NCBI RefSeq assembly: GCF_000737785.1
Contig: NZ_JPRO01000011.1
Location: 25,541 to 89,540 of the forward strand
DNA from: Chryseobacterium luteum
Lineage (GTDB): Bacteria; Bacteroidota; Bacteroidia; Flavobacteriales; Weeksellaceae
Direction of reading: 5' to 3'
Length of the DNA stretch: 64,000 nucleotides
Below, in pieces: positions 1-7,556 of the stretch (position 1 is the first letter of the stretch; each line of letters starts with the position of its first letter). Made by a program: the position numbers and the translations under genes. The notes under the pieces were generated by a model. It saw only the letters and a program-made list of their open reading frames with translations, ran no database searches and was not told the origin of the DNA.

Positions 1-50
1 ATATTTGATCCTATAAAACAGAATACAACAATTTTTAAATACATAATACA

Positions 51-242
51 ATGCAACAAGGAACAGTAAAATTCTTTAACGATACCAAAGGATTTGGTTT
101 TATTACTCCATCTACAGGTGGTCAAGACATTTTCGTACATACTTCAGGTTTAGTGGATGAGATTCGTGAAAACGATGTCGTAACATTCGATTTACAAAAT
201 GGAAACAAAGGTGTTAATGCAGTTAACGTTAAAATAGCGTAA
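51..242 (+). CDS. Cold-shock domain protein (CspA family)
   Basis: A 63-residue single cold-shock domain, the usual length for a bacterial CspA-type RNA chaperone that binds single-stranded RNA and DNA in the cytoplasm. The start reads MQQGTVKFFND. The RNP1 motif KGFGFI lies at about residues 13-18 and the RNP2 motif DIFVH at about 26-30; both are intact with their aromatic residues. It ends in VNVKIA, as family members do. It is monocistronic, with a hairpin terminator 32 bases past the stop. Only 50 bases precede the start, so the promoter and 5' UTR cannot be judged. Which cold-shock paralogue it is cannot be decided. Confidence 0.95.
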   Translation: MQQGTVKFFNDTKGFGFITPSTGGQDIFVHTSGLVDEIRENDVVTFDLQNGNKGVNAVNVKIA

Positions 243-273
243 CTCCAATAAATAACCTTATACGTTATATAGA

Positions 274-310
274 GAGCAGATAATTTATTTTTATCTGCTC
301 TTTTATTTTA
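274..310 (+). terminator. Rho-independent terminator of the cold-shock gene
   Basis: Perfect 10-bp inverted repeat GAGCAGATAA (274-283) and TTATCTGCTC (291-300) with a 7-base loop, followed by a T-rich run. Confidence 0.85.
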
Positions 311-593
311 GTCTTCATTGCAGCATGAAGCTGCTTACCAGGTTTTACATTAATATGAGCTCAATCAGCGGCAATCTTTTTAAAGTTGATTGTTAAGATA
401 ATTTCCATTTTCTCTCTTCTATTGTTCCTGAATTCATCATTGATTTAAATAGAACTATAATAAAAGGATAAATAATTCGTTATACTGGCAAACAATCCGG
501 TAATATGCCGGAAAACCCAACATTCTCCTTATTCCAACACCTGATTCTAGCACATCTGTTTGTTCGCATAAAGTTGATCAAACATGATATCTT
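311..593. other. Intergenic region, nothing recognised
   Basis: With the terminator just before it, this makes about 350 bases without a gene between the cold-shock and desaturase genes. It probably holds the desaturase promoter, but I found no convincing TTG / TAnnTTTG pair, no repeat and no coding frame. Confidence 0.5.
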
Positions 594-1682
594 ATGTCAC
601 AAAAATTAAAATTCTCATCCGCTTGCGGTTCTCGTTTTTATGCAACCGTCCGAAGCAGGGTAGAGCAGTATTTTACCCAGAATCAATTAAGTCAGTATGC
701 CAATACACAAATGTGGATCAAGACCATATTTTTCCTCACCGGTTTTGCCGGAATCTATTTTATGATTATCTCCGGTCTGTGTCCCAGATGGATGCTCTTG
801 CCCCTTTCAGCAGCATTGGGTATATTGAGTGCCTTTGTAGGGTTCAATATCTGTCACGATGCTATACATGGCGCACTTTCAGGCAATAAAAAAGTGAATA
901 AAATCTTTGGATTTGTTTTTAATTTGGTAGGCGCAAATCCTTATGTCTGGAGCATTACGCATAATGTAGTCCACCATACTTATACAAATATTCCCGGACA
1001 TGATGAAGATATTGAGGTAGCACCAGGACTTATACGTATTGCTGAAGAAGACGAAGTGAATGCTATTCAGCGATACCAGCATTGGTATGCTTTTCCGCTT
1101 TATAGCCTTGCATCCCTGTCATGGGTGTTCCGAAAGGATTACAAGAAGTTTTTTCAGAAAAATATTGGAGCGCATCAAAACAAACATTCTAAGTTGGAAT
1201 TTTTCAATTTATTTTTTTATAAAGCACTATATTATTTCCTGTTTATCGTATTGCCATTATTGGTGTTGGATGTTAGCTGGTGGCAGTTCCTGATGGGCTT
1301 TCTGCTTTTGCATATTGCCCAGGGACTGACGATGGGACTGGTCTTCCAGCTGGCTCACGTTGTTGAAGGTACCAATTTTCCGGTACCTAATAAAACAGGA
1401 CAGATGGAAGAAGCATGGGCGGAGCACCAGATGCGTACTACGGCGAACTTTGCAACGCATAATAGGCTCGCGGCATTTTTCCTGGGCGGTCTGAACAGGC
1501 AAATCGAACATCACCTTTTTCCTAAAGTCTGCCATATACATTACGGTGAGATTTCGGTCATTGTAAAGAAGACTGCAATGGAGTTCAATTTGCCGTACAT
1601 TGAAAATAAGAGCTTTTTATCAGCATTGCGCTCGCATTTTCTGATTCTGAGAAAATTTGGTAAAGAAGCGGCTGCGAATTAA
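594..1682 (+). CDS. Membrane fatty acid desaturase (acyl-lipid or acyl-CoA type)
   Basis: A 362-residue integral membrane di-iron desaturase. The three histidine boxes are visible: HDAIH near residue 88, HNVVHH near 123, and QIEHH near 303. The last box begins with Q rather than H, as in the linoleoyl-CoA / delta-6-like desaturase branch. Hydrophobic segments lie around residues 43-62, 66-85 and 205-250, giving the usual arrangement with all boxes on the cytoplasmic face. It probably introduces double bonds into membrane acyl chains and so adjusts fluidity. No cytochrome b5 domain is fused to it. The neighbouring cold-shock gene is suggestive of a temperature response but is separately terminated. 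Regioselectivity cannot be read from the sequence. Confidence 0.88.
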   Translation: MSQKLKFSSACGSRFYATVRSRVEQYFTQNQLSQYANTQMWIKTIFFLTGFAGIYFMIISGLCPRWMLLPLSAALGILSAFVGFNICHDAIHGALSGNKKVNKIFGFVFNLVGANPYVWSITHNVVHHTYTNIPGHDEDIEVAPGLIRIAEEDEVNAIQRYQHWYAFPLYSLASLSWVFRKDYKKFFQKNIGAHQNKHSKLEFFNLFFYKALYYFLFIVLPLLVLDVSWWQFLMGFLLLHIAQGLTMGLVFQLAHVVEGTNFPVPNKTGQMEEAWAEHQMRTTANFATHNRLAAFFLGGLNRQIEHHLFPKVCHIHYGEISVIVKKTAMEFNLPYIENKSFLSALRSHFLILRKFGKEAAAN

Positions 1683-1780
1683 CCAATTCATCAAGTTGTT
1701 TAATATCTTTACGCTAGTTTTACGCTGAAAAATACTGGACCATTTATTTGCTGTACAAGTAAGATACTCTCTGGATCAAC

Positions 1781-1813
1781 AAAAAAATGAAGGATGCTTA
1801 TTAGCATCCTTCA
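1781..1813 (-). terminator. Terminator of the SDR remnant (minus strand)
   Basis: Perfect 11-bp inverted repeat (1788-1798 and 1803-1813) with a 4-base loop. On the minus strand it is followed by seven T residues. It sits 12 bases past the SDR stop. Confidence 0.85.
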
Positions 1814-1824
1814 CGTTTTAAAAA

Positions 1825-2498
1825 TTACTGGATATTAAACAACTGATTTCCACAAGAAGTCCCGCCTATGTTCTTGGATAGATTGTGTGTTCCGGAAGCT
1901 ATCTGTTGTATTGTTGCTGCTACTCCATCAGAATATGTTGGTCCTCCAAGTATCGTATTTACCGTTACCTGAGTCCCTTTGGTTAGTTTTGCCAAACCAT
2001 TGCTTAACGAAATCATGGCTGTTTTTGTCATCCCGTAATGAATCATATTTTCGGGAATATTAATACCTGATTCACTGCTTATAAAAATAACACGCCCCTG
2101 GTTATTTGCTATCATTTTAGGCAGCAGTACCCTTGATAAACGGACTCCACTCATTACATTTATTTCAAAAAAACGTGTCCAGTCTTCGTCAGATGTGGCC
2201 TCAAACGGCTTAAGTTCAAAAATACCTACATTATTTATCAGGATATCAATGTGCGGTAATGCCGCTATTAATGTATCAATCTCAGATGCAATAGAAAAAT
2301 CAGCTACCATTCCAGAAATATTTGCATTAGGATATTCCTGTTGCAAACGTTGTACTACATTGTCAACCTTTTGTTGCGAGCGCCCGTTAATAATAACTGA
2401 TGCTCCTTCTGCTGCTAATTGCCGGGCTATTGCAAAACCAATACCCTGTGTGGAACCGCTTATAACCGGTTTTTGACTCTAAGTGTAAATTCATTCAT
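1825..2498 (-). pseudogene. Short-chain dehydrogenase/reductase, frameshifted and C-terminally shortened
   Basis: Rossmann-fold SDR remnant. The cofactor loop SGSTQGIG, the NNVG motif, the catalytic serine region FISSES and the catalytic pair YGMTK are all present. The long frame has no ATG before the cofactor motif and is blocked upstream by a stop (TAG, 2481-2479). The only plausible start (ATG at 2498) is one frame off and runs into a stop at 2460. Adding one A to the A5 run at 2470-2474 would join both frames into MNEFTLRVKKPVISGSTQGIG. The protein ends about 40 residues earlier than typical SDRs of this group, without the usual C-terminal helices. A 22-bp operator shared with the TetR gene lies just upstream. 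It may be a real pseudogene or, for the frameshift alone, a sequencing error in a homopolymer. Confidence 0.75.
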
Positions 2499-2508
2499 TT
2501 ATAATTAT

Positions 2509-2530
2509 TTTTGTAATGATTGATATAAAA
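2509..2530. promoter_or_regulatory. TetR-type operator upstream of the SDR gene
   Basis: TTTTGTAA-TGATTG-ATATAAAA, a 22-bp imperfect palindrome. It matches the operator before the tetR gene (3112-3133) at 20 of 22 positions, including the entire TGATTG spacer. It lies 11 bases upstream of the SDR start. Confidence 0.7.
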
Positions 2531-2543
2531 TTTAAGAAAAAAA

Positions 2544-3107
2544 TTAGCTGATGATTTCCAGCTGCATTTCAATTTGCTTTTGAAGAATTTTATTATCGGG
2601 GTACATTCGTCTGGTCACATTAAGTCCATTCCACAGAGTTATTAGGTACCTGCCTAAAATAACTGCATCGGTTTGGTTTTTAATCGTGCCATCCGCGTGG
2701 CTATACATTTTTTCCACCTCTTTTAAAACGGCAATAGCTTCATCTTCAAGTTCCTCATCAATAAAAGTCATCTCTGTTATTGTATTTGCGATAATACATC
2801 CCTGAAGATGAGCATTGGTGCTGTCTACAGCAACGCTTTTGAAAAAATCTTTAATTAATTCAATAGGTGATTCGCTTTGTTCAAGCTGCTCTTTAAAGGT
2901 CGTAAAAGCGTTACGGCGCTGCTGAATGGCTTTTTTAAACAGCTCTTTTTTTCCACCTTTAAAAGTATTGTAAAAACTTCCGCTGCCCATACCCGTGGCC
3001 TTAAGAAGGTCTGCCATTGAGGTTGCCGAATATCCTTTTTCCCAGAATACCTTCTGGGCTTTTTCAATTATCTTGTCATTGTCAAAAGTGGCAGGCCTTC
3101 CTCTCAT
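2544..3107 (-). CDS. TetR/AcrR family transcriptional regulator
   Basis: 187 residues from the chosen start MRGRPATFD. A longer frame begins at 3158, but that start lies upstream of the promoter and operator, so 3107 is preferred. The N-terminal helix-turn-helix spans roughly residues 10-55 (ATSMADLLKATGMGSGSFYNTF), with the typical SxxDLLxATG...GSFYxxF pattern. The rest is a helical ligand-binding domain resembling the TetR_C_6 / YxaF-LmrA type. It most likely represses itself and the adjacent SDR gene in response to a small, possibly electrophilic, molecule; the operator pair supports the regulon and the ligand is speculative. The SDR gene follows on the same strand after about 45 bases. 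Confidence 0.9.
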   Translation of the reverse strand: MRGRPATFDNDKIIEKAQKVFWEKGYSATSMADLLKATGMGSGSFYNTFKGGKKELFKKAIQQRRNAFTTFKEQLEQSESPIELIKDFFKSVAVDSTNAHLQGCIIANTITEMTFIDEELEDEAIAVLKEVEKMYSHADGTIKNQTDAVILGRYLITLWNGLNVTRRMYPDNKILQKQIEMQLEIIS

Positions 3108-3111
3108 TTTA

Positions 3112-3158
3112 TTTTGTATTGATTGATACAAAAATAAACAGAATTTTAATTTTGCCAA
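3112..3158 (-). promoter_or_regulatory. tetR promoter with overlapping operator
   Basis: On the minus strand, TTG (3158-3156), a 19-bp spacer and TATTTTTG (3136-3129) fit the Bacteroidetes -33/-7 consensus exactly. A 22-bp palindrome, TTTTGTAT-TGATTG-ATACAAAA on the plus strand (3112-3133), overlaps the -7 box and the expected transcription start. This is a layout for autorepression. Confidence 0.75.
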
Positions 3159-3189
3159 TATTTTTTCAAAACGGGTTTATAATGTGTTA

Positions 3190-3506
3190 TAACCTGAGTT
3201 CGGTTTAAGCAAAGTTTAAAAAAAGTTGACCGTCATTTACTTTATTCAGATTGAGTGACAGTTTTTGGCGAAGAAACAATACGTAGTTAGTCCTCCCAAA
3301 ATGTTGATCATAAAATTGTTTACACTTCGATATCTGATGTGTTCCACTTGGCAATAGCTCTTTAATTCATCATTTATGGTTTCCGTAATGGCTATTTTTC
3401 TAAACAAAACCTTGTCTTCCATTTTCTTAATATGTTTTGGATTTCGGTCATCCACATTTCCCTTTGTAGCCAATAATTTTATACAAATTTTGAATCTAAA
3501 ACTTTT
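3190..3506 (-). mobile_element. IS982-family transposase relic with one terminal repeat
   Basis: A frame on the minus strand (open from 3506, stop at 3246) contains two separated pieces of an IS982-type DDE transposase. One is the KGNVDDRNP segment. The other is the C-terminal block RKIAITETINDELK...QVEHIRYRSVNNF, which carries the catalytic glutamate region (ETINDEL). The sequence between them in full-length transposases is missing, so this is an internal deletion, and the N-terminal half is absent. At 3190-3209, just beyond the stop, lies TAACCTGAGTTCGGTTTAAG, which resembles both ends of the MITE-like element at 63419-63662. The other end was not found. It cannot be functional. Confidence 0.7.
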
Positions 3507-3707
3507 TCATAAAAAATATACTCTGCATTTAAAGTAATTACGAAGACATTGCCTTGAATTCCGTAGGTCTCATATTTGTGAGCTGTGCGGATATCACAAT
3601 ATTTGTGATGTCTATTAAAAACTTAAACTGGGTGCTCACCATATATTGGACACAGATGCTCAATGCCAGAGGAATTTGCACTTCTGTGATCCTATCAGTT
3701 AAAAATG

Positions 3708-5009
3708 TTAAAATTCATCAAATTGCAGCATTGCGTAAAATCTTTTATCGAGAGTATCGAGTGACAGTCTGGCATTGTTCTTCTCGCTCAGAATTTCAGA
3801 GATCCAAAGTCCCAGTCCAAAACCTTCCTTATGAGAAGAATCCCGCAGAAACTGTCCTTTCAGTTTTTCGGGATCTGTGATGATCTGGCTGATAGAATTG
3901 GAAACAATAATTCCCTTTTTCTGATTCTGGAAAATTTTAATGTCGATTGTTGTATTGGTTTCTCCGTACTTTATTGAATTGGATATCAAATTTTTAATAA
4001 TAACTTCCACTTGATTTTTATCGGCAGATATGCTGAAATCGCCATCCACAGGAGAAAAATCAATTTTGAATCGTTGATGGTTTATCGTTAGCTGTTTCCT
4101 GAACCCTTCGGAAAGCTCCAATACCATTTCTGCCAGATCGATTTTGGACTTTTTCGTGAGTATATTGCTGGATTTTATTTGGCTCATCCACAGGAAATTA
4201 TCCACTAATCCCTTCGTCCGTTTCACTTCAAGCTCCTGATTGTCCAACAACTTTTTGGCATCCAAATCCAAAAAATCCTGATTGAAAACCTGCAATTCCG
4301 TGAGCATATTGCTGATGGGCGTTCGAAGCTCGTGTGACGCCATTGTAAAAAATGTGGTCTGCTGTTTTGCCTGCTCATCGATCCGTAACAACATTCTGTT
4401 CAGCGCATCGGTGAGATGATAAAATTCGTCTTTAGATCGGGGCTCGGAAAGCAGTTTAATATGTTCCAGATCAACCTTATTGGCATTACTAATGATACGT
4501 CGTAAGGGTCTCAGAAGAAACCAGGAAAGCAGATATCCTCCCAAAAATGCCACTAAAAAAGCTACCGGAAGATAGATGTATAGGAGTCTTTTCAATTTCT
4601 GGATACCGGAATAGTACTGCTCTGCCGATAACGCAAAGTCTACAGAAATACTTCCTCCGTTTTCCGGATATTTTTTCACAGAGATCAACCTCCATTTTTC
4701 TTTGTCGGAGACATTTTTTGGAAGATTGTCAAAAAGTTGTGATTTTTTAGCTTTGTTGTCATAGATGATCCTGAAAAATTCCCCGTTTTTTGGAAGTGGT
4801 ACAGCGATCGGGTCTATGTCCGTTCTCTGAAGAATATTATAGGCAGATGACTTTAGCTGAAGAGCAAAACTTTTATCCAATTCTGTCTTTGCGTTTTTAT
4901 AAAGTGAATAAACAATAACACTGACACACAGAAAAAGCAATGAGTTGAATAACAACCCAAACCGAAACCTGAGACTTTGATAAAATGGAGAGATAGGCCT
5001 GCTTTCCAT
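3708..5009 (-). CDS. Two-component sensor histidine kinase
   Basis: 433 residues. Transmembrane segments lie at about 17-36 and 142-166 and bracket a periplasmic sensor domain of about 105 residues. A HAMP linker follows (about 167-215). The HisKA domain has the phosphorylated histidine in SHELRTP (H226). The HATPase_c domain has the N box (NLISNSIKYGE) near 335-350 and the G2 motif GFGLGLW near 395. All key residues are intact. Its start is 2 bases from the stop of the response regulator, so the two form a pair. The ligand is unknown; the co-directional upstream lipoprotein and exported protein may belong to its signal. Family-typical phosphotransfer to the neighbouring regulator is inferred. 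Confidence 0.93.
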   Translation of the reverse strand: MESRPISPFYQSLRFRFGLLFNSLLFLCVSVIVYSLYKNAKTELDKSFALQLKSSAYNILQRTDIDPIAVPLPKNGEFFRIIYDNKAKKSQLFDNLPKNVSDKEKWRLISVKKYPENGGSISVDFALSAEQYYSGIQKLKRLLYIYLPVAFLVAFLGGYLLSWFLLRPLRRIISNANKVDLEHIKLLSEPRSKDEFYHLTDALNRMLLRIDEQAKQQTTFFTMASHELRTPISNMLTELQVFNQDFLDLDAKKLLDNQELEVKRTKGLVDNFLWMSQIKSSNILTKKSKIDLAEMVLELSEGFRKQLTINHQRFKIDFSPVDGDFSISADKNQVEVIIKNLISNSIKYGETNTTIDIKIFQNQKKGIIVSNSISQIITDPEKLKGQFLRDSSHKEGFGLGLWISEILSEKNNARLSLDTLDKRFYAMLQFDEF

Positions 5010-5011
5010 CG

Positions 5012-5689
5012 CTATTGTTTATCGCCCTTTAACATATAACCGGCTCCAATGACCGTTTTGATTAACGGATTGTCAAATCCTTTATCAATTTTCTTTCTGA
5101 GCTGATGCATATAAACCTCTACGATATTACTTTCCGGGTCAAAGTTCATATTCCATGCATTTTCCAGAAGCTGGTTTTTAGTAAGGACAAGATTCGCATT
5201 TCTGGCCAGATATTCCAATAAAATAAATTCTTTGGAAGTGAGTTCTATTTCTGTATTTCCTCTTTTCACCTTTCTCGCAGGAATATCAATTTCCAGATCC
5301 TCTATATTGATTTTCTGCTGACCTGACCCATTGGAAAAGCGGCTCACCGTTCTGATTCTTGCCAGCAGCTCATCCCATTCAAACGGTTTCCTGATATAAT
5401 CTACGGCTCCCAAATCTAAACCCTGTACGACCTGTTTGGAATCCGCTACTGCACTGATGATAATCACGGGCGTTTCTGTACCGAAAGTTCTGAGATTTTT
5501 GAGGAAATCAAAACCATTGATTCCTGGTAGCATCAGGTCTAGTAGGATAAGGTCAAAGTCATTTTTTATTGCCATTTCCAAAGCTTCCGAACCGTTATTG
5601 CAGACCTCCGCAAGATAACCCGCCTGGGAAAGCCCCTGCTGAATAAACCCTGCGAGCTTTTTTTCGTCTTCTACAATCAGTATTTTCAT
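5012..5689 (-). CDS. OmpR/PhoB-type response regulator
   Basis: 225 residues. An N-terminal receiver domain has acidic pocket residues E7-D8, phosphoacceptor D51 (LLDLMLPG) and conserved K near 104 (RKPF). A C-terminal winged helix (about 130-222) follows, with the ELTSKEF and YMHQLRKKI signatures of the OmpR class. It is a DNA-binding partner of the adjacent histidine kinase. The start codon lies 2 bases after the stop of the upstream lipoprotein gene, indicating a lipoprotein-regulator-kinase transcription unit. Confidence 0.94.
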   Translation of the reverse strand: MKILIVEDEKKLAGFIQQGLSQAGYLAEVCNNGSEALEMAIKNDFDLILLDLMLPGINGFDFLKNLRTFGTETPVIIISAVADSKQVVQGLDLGAVDYIRKPFEWDELLARIRTVSRFSNGSGQQKINIEDLEIDIPARKVKRGNTEIELTSKEFILLEYLARNANLVLTKNQLLENAWNMNFDPESNIVEVYMHQLRKKIDKGFDNPLIKTVIGAGYMLKGDKQ

Positions 5690-5691
5690 AA

Positions 5692-6351
5692 TCAGCGTAT
5701 TTTGTAAACGATACTGTCTAATTTGATTTCAGTCATCCGAATCGGCGGAAACTTCAATGTATTGACAATTCCTTCCCTCATATCCCGTTCCAAACCGGTA
5801 ACCTCAACCCGATGAGCCTTCATTAATAATGGTGCTAATGTGATGCGTTCCTCCGGACCAAGCATCACTGTTTTTTGACCAATCATAAATCCCGTTATCT
5901 TATTTTCCTGATTTTTTATAAAACCGGAAATAGTACCTTTAATAAAAACTTCTTTTCCGGGACTGGGTTTTGGCGGTAATATTTTACCTGCATCAAAAGT
6001 TTTCCTATTTCCTGATGATACAGAAATCAATTCATAGCTATCTTCTCTTGATGTTGCCTTAATAACAATCATTTCATTCTTTTTTGCTATCTCAAGTATA
6101 TATTTGGCAAGATGTGGCGGGAAATGGATTTTTATTTCTTTCCTGCCCTGATTCAAAATGATTTTGTCGATATCACCTTCCGGATTAGTTTCATAGGCTT
6201 TTACTTTGCCATTCAGTATAGCCGGTTCTTCAATTTCAGGATGTAAATGAGGTGGAACAGGAGGTTTCTTTTCGCACCCGGAAAGGACGAAAAGTACAAA
6301 AAAAATAAAAAATATTTTCGATAGGTGATATGTTCTTAGTTTAAAAACCAT
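5692..6351 (-). CDS. Lipoprotein with FPPHL motif, paralogue of the upstream exported protein
   Basis: 219 residues from the chosen start; ATGs at 6363 and 6405 are in frame, but the latter would read through a terminator hairpin. The N-terminus has a hydrophobic stretch ending in a lipobox (VLSGC) followed by EKKPPVPP. Two repeated beta-rich units of about 65 residues are visible. The first carries IHFPPHLAKYI and the second starts GTISGFIKNQENKI and ends near NTLKFPPI. The same two-unit plan and the FPPHL motif occur in the gene at 6422-7117, so the two are likely duplicates. The fold could be OB-like, but this is inference. It is directly upstream of a two-component pair and probably co-transcribed. 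No function is known to me. Confidence 0.75.
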   Translation of the reverse strand: MVFKLRTYHLSKIFFIFFVLFVLSGCEKKPPVPPHLHPEIEEPAILNGKVKAYETNPEGDIDKIILNQGRKEIKIHFPPHLAKYILEIAKKNEMIVIKATSREDSYELISVSSGNRKTFDAGKILPPKPSPGKEVFIKGTISGFIKNQENKITGFMIGQKTVMLGPEERITLAPLLMKAHRVEVTGLERDMREGIVNTLKFPPIRMTEIKLDSIVYKIR

Positions 6352-6367
6352 ATTGTTTATCATCAAA

Positions 6368-6400
6368 AACCTGAGCAAATTACTAAAATCTGCCCAGGTT
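6368..6400 (-). terminator. Terminator between the two FPPHL-protein genes
   Basis: 13-bp arms (6368-6380 and 6388-6400) with two positions that pair as G-U in RNA, followed on the minus strand by a short T run. It separates the gene ending at 6422 from the lipoprotein-regulator-kinase unit, although read-through is possible. Confidence 0.6.
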
Positions 6401-6421
6401 TCCATTATACTTCAGTTATAT

Positions 6422-7117
6422 TTAAAGTGCATATTCTTTACCATTCACACTGATGGTTCTGGCGTGGACAATAGTATATTTTTTCTCGGCCACTTCACCG
6501 GAGTTTTCCGGCTTTTTGAAACCTGTGAAAGAAATTTTCGCACCATTTACCAGAGACTGTCCCTGTTGTTGGTAGATATGTGGCGGCATTTTCAGGATAG
6601 TATTACCAATAATGATACCCACTACAGCGTCGCCTTCTTTATTTTTCTGCAGCTGTGTAATAGTGCCGCTTTCGCTCACGGAAACTTCCTGAGGCGGTGT
6701 CTGCGGAATTGCAGGTGCAACGTCTTCAACTGTTTTTCCGTTAGCAATCAGGCTATTCATTCGGAAAGATTTTTCGCCATTTGGTGCAATATCGGCAATA
6801 CCTTTTACACTCACGCTGCTGCCATTTTTTGCGAGTGCAGTGATCTGGCTACCCAAATGAGGAGGGAATTTCACCAAAACAGATTCTCCATTACTTGTTA
6901 TATAAAATCCATCATAGACAAAATCTTCATTAACCGCCATTTTGGAAACCTTTCCGGTCACCGTACTGATTTCCCTGATTGTTTCGGGTCCTGGTCTTTC
7001 CATTCCGGGACGAGGCTCTGATGGAGGAACCGGAGCTTGTGCGTTTGCTACTACAGCAGTCATTAAAAATACAGCAGCTGCTATTTTTCTACCTGAATTT
7101 AAAACATTATTTTTCAT
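6422..7117 (-). CDS. Exported protein with FPPHL motif (uncharacterised)
   Basis: 231 residues from ATG 7117. A Sec signal peptide runs to about residue 27, ending VVANAQA. A proline-rich segment (PVPPSEPRPGMERPG) and two similar units follow. Unit one carries VKFPPHLGSQI, and unit two starts GTITQLQKNKEGDA and carries LKMPPHIYQ. The downstream lipoprotein (5692-6351) has matching units, for example GTISGFIKNQENKI and IHFPPHL. The two are therefore tandem paralogues, one soluble and one lipid-anchored, next to a two-component system. A -7 box lies 44 bases upstream. The conserved PPH could contribute a metal-binding histidine, but nothing here proves it. Function unknown. Confidence 0.75.
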   Translation of the reverse strand: MKNNVLNSGRKIAAAVFLMTAVVANAQAPVPPSEPRPGMERPGPETIREISTVTGKVSKMAVNEDFVYDGFYITSNGESVLVKFPPHLGSQITALAKNGSSVSVKGIADIAPNGEKSFRMNSLIANGKTVEDVAPAIPQTPPQEVSVSESGTITQLQKNKEGDAVVGIIIGNTILKMPPHIYQQQGQSLVNGAKISFTGFKKPENSGEVAEKKYTIVHARTISVNGKEYAL

Positions 7118-7160
7118 TTCTTTAAAATTTAAATTATACATTTTATTTCTTTTTCTGATA

Positions 7161-7168
7161 CAAATGTA
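7161..7168 (-). promoter_or_regulatory. Candidate -7 box for the FPPHL-protein gene
   Basis: TACATTTG on the minus strand fits TAnnTTTG exactly and would give a leader of about 35-40 bases. No clear TTG is found at the -33 position, so this is tentative. Confidence 0.4.
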
Positions 7169-7214
7169 TATTGACCTTATTAAGATGAAATGAATGCGAA
7201 ATTAATTTTTTTTA

Positions 7215-7448
7215 ATGTCAGGAGAGAGGCGGGATATTTTTAAGGCTTTTCAATCCTATATAAAAAATAGTAAACTGATAGCACAGCAAACATTAGCCCG
7301 TGCTACCCGGGATTATTACGATTTGATGCTTGTTGGTGTTGGGTGTATTATTCTTATACTGTTATTACTTCCACAGATCCAGAAGGTGGTGCTTAGATTA
7401 AGGAAATATACCTTATTAGAATGGATAGGATGTTCAATAATAGAATAA
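7215..7448 (+). CDS. Small membrane ORF, possibly the 3' remnant of a multidrug MFS transporter
   Basis: 77 residues with a single strong hydrophobic helix (LMLVGVGCIILILLLLP, about residues 37-53), preceded by a polar segment and followed by a basic tail (VVLRLRKYT). The pattern of a polar loop, one last transmembrane helix and a short basic tail resembles the C-terminus of DHA2 (EmrB-like) transporters of Bacteroidota. This could therefore be the residue of a deleted transporter gene that still ends at its original strong terminator. It could equally be a genuine small membrane protein. No convincing ribosome-binding site is seen. Confidence 0.35.
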   Translation: MSGERRDIFKAFQSYIKNSKLIAQQTLARATRDYYDLMLVGVGCIILILLLLPQIQKVVLRLRKYTLLEWIGCSIIE

Positions 7449-7482
7449 AGTACCCCGGGGCAAAGCCCCGGGGTACTTTATT
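7444..7482. terminator. Very strong bidirectional hairpin terminator
   Basis: 17-bp perfect arms (7444-7460 and 7466-7482) around a 5-base loop CAAAG, with a GC-rich core CCCCGGGG. A-rich and T-rich ends on both sides make it usable from either strand. Confidence 0.85.
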
Positions 7483-7556
7483 CAAAGTCATTTCTTATTA
7501 CCTGCGTTAATCAATCTGCTTTCCGATAATATTTTAACTGTAATAATTTTTAACTG

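Noticed and set aside
584..889. Plus-strand frame overlapping the 5' part of the desaturase gene
   Set aside because: It is in a different frame of a gene with all three histidine boxes and has no domain of its own.
3108..3158. Longer N-terminus for the TetR protein (start at 3158)
   Set aside because: The promoter and operator lie inside this extension, and MRGRPATFD is the normal N-terminus of the family.
3554..3880. Plus-strand frame before and over the end of the histidine kinase gene
   Set aside because: Its 3' half is antisense to the kinase C-terminus and the composition is not protein-like. A 7-bp hairpin at 3593-3609 lies inside it but lacks a T run, so I did not call a terminator.
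6352..6405. Longer N-terminus for the FPPHL lipoprotein (start at 6405)
   Set aside because: It would run through the terminator hairpin 6368-6400 and put about 18 polar residues before the lipoprotein signal.
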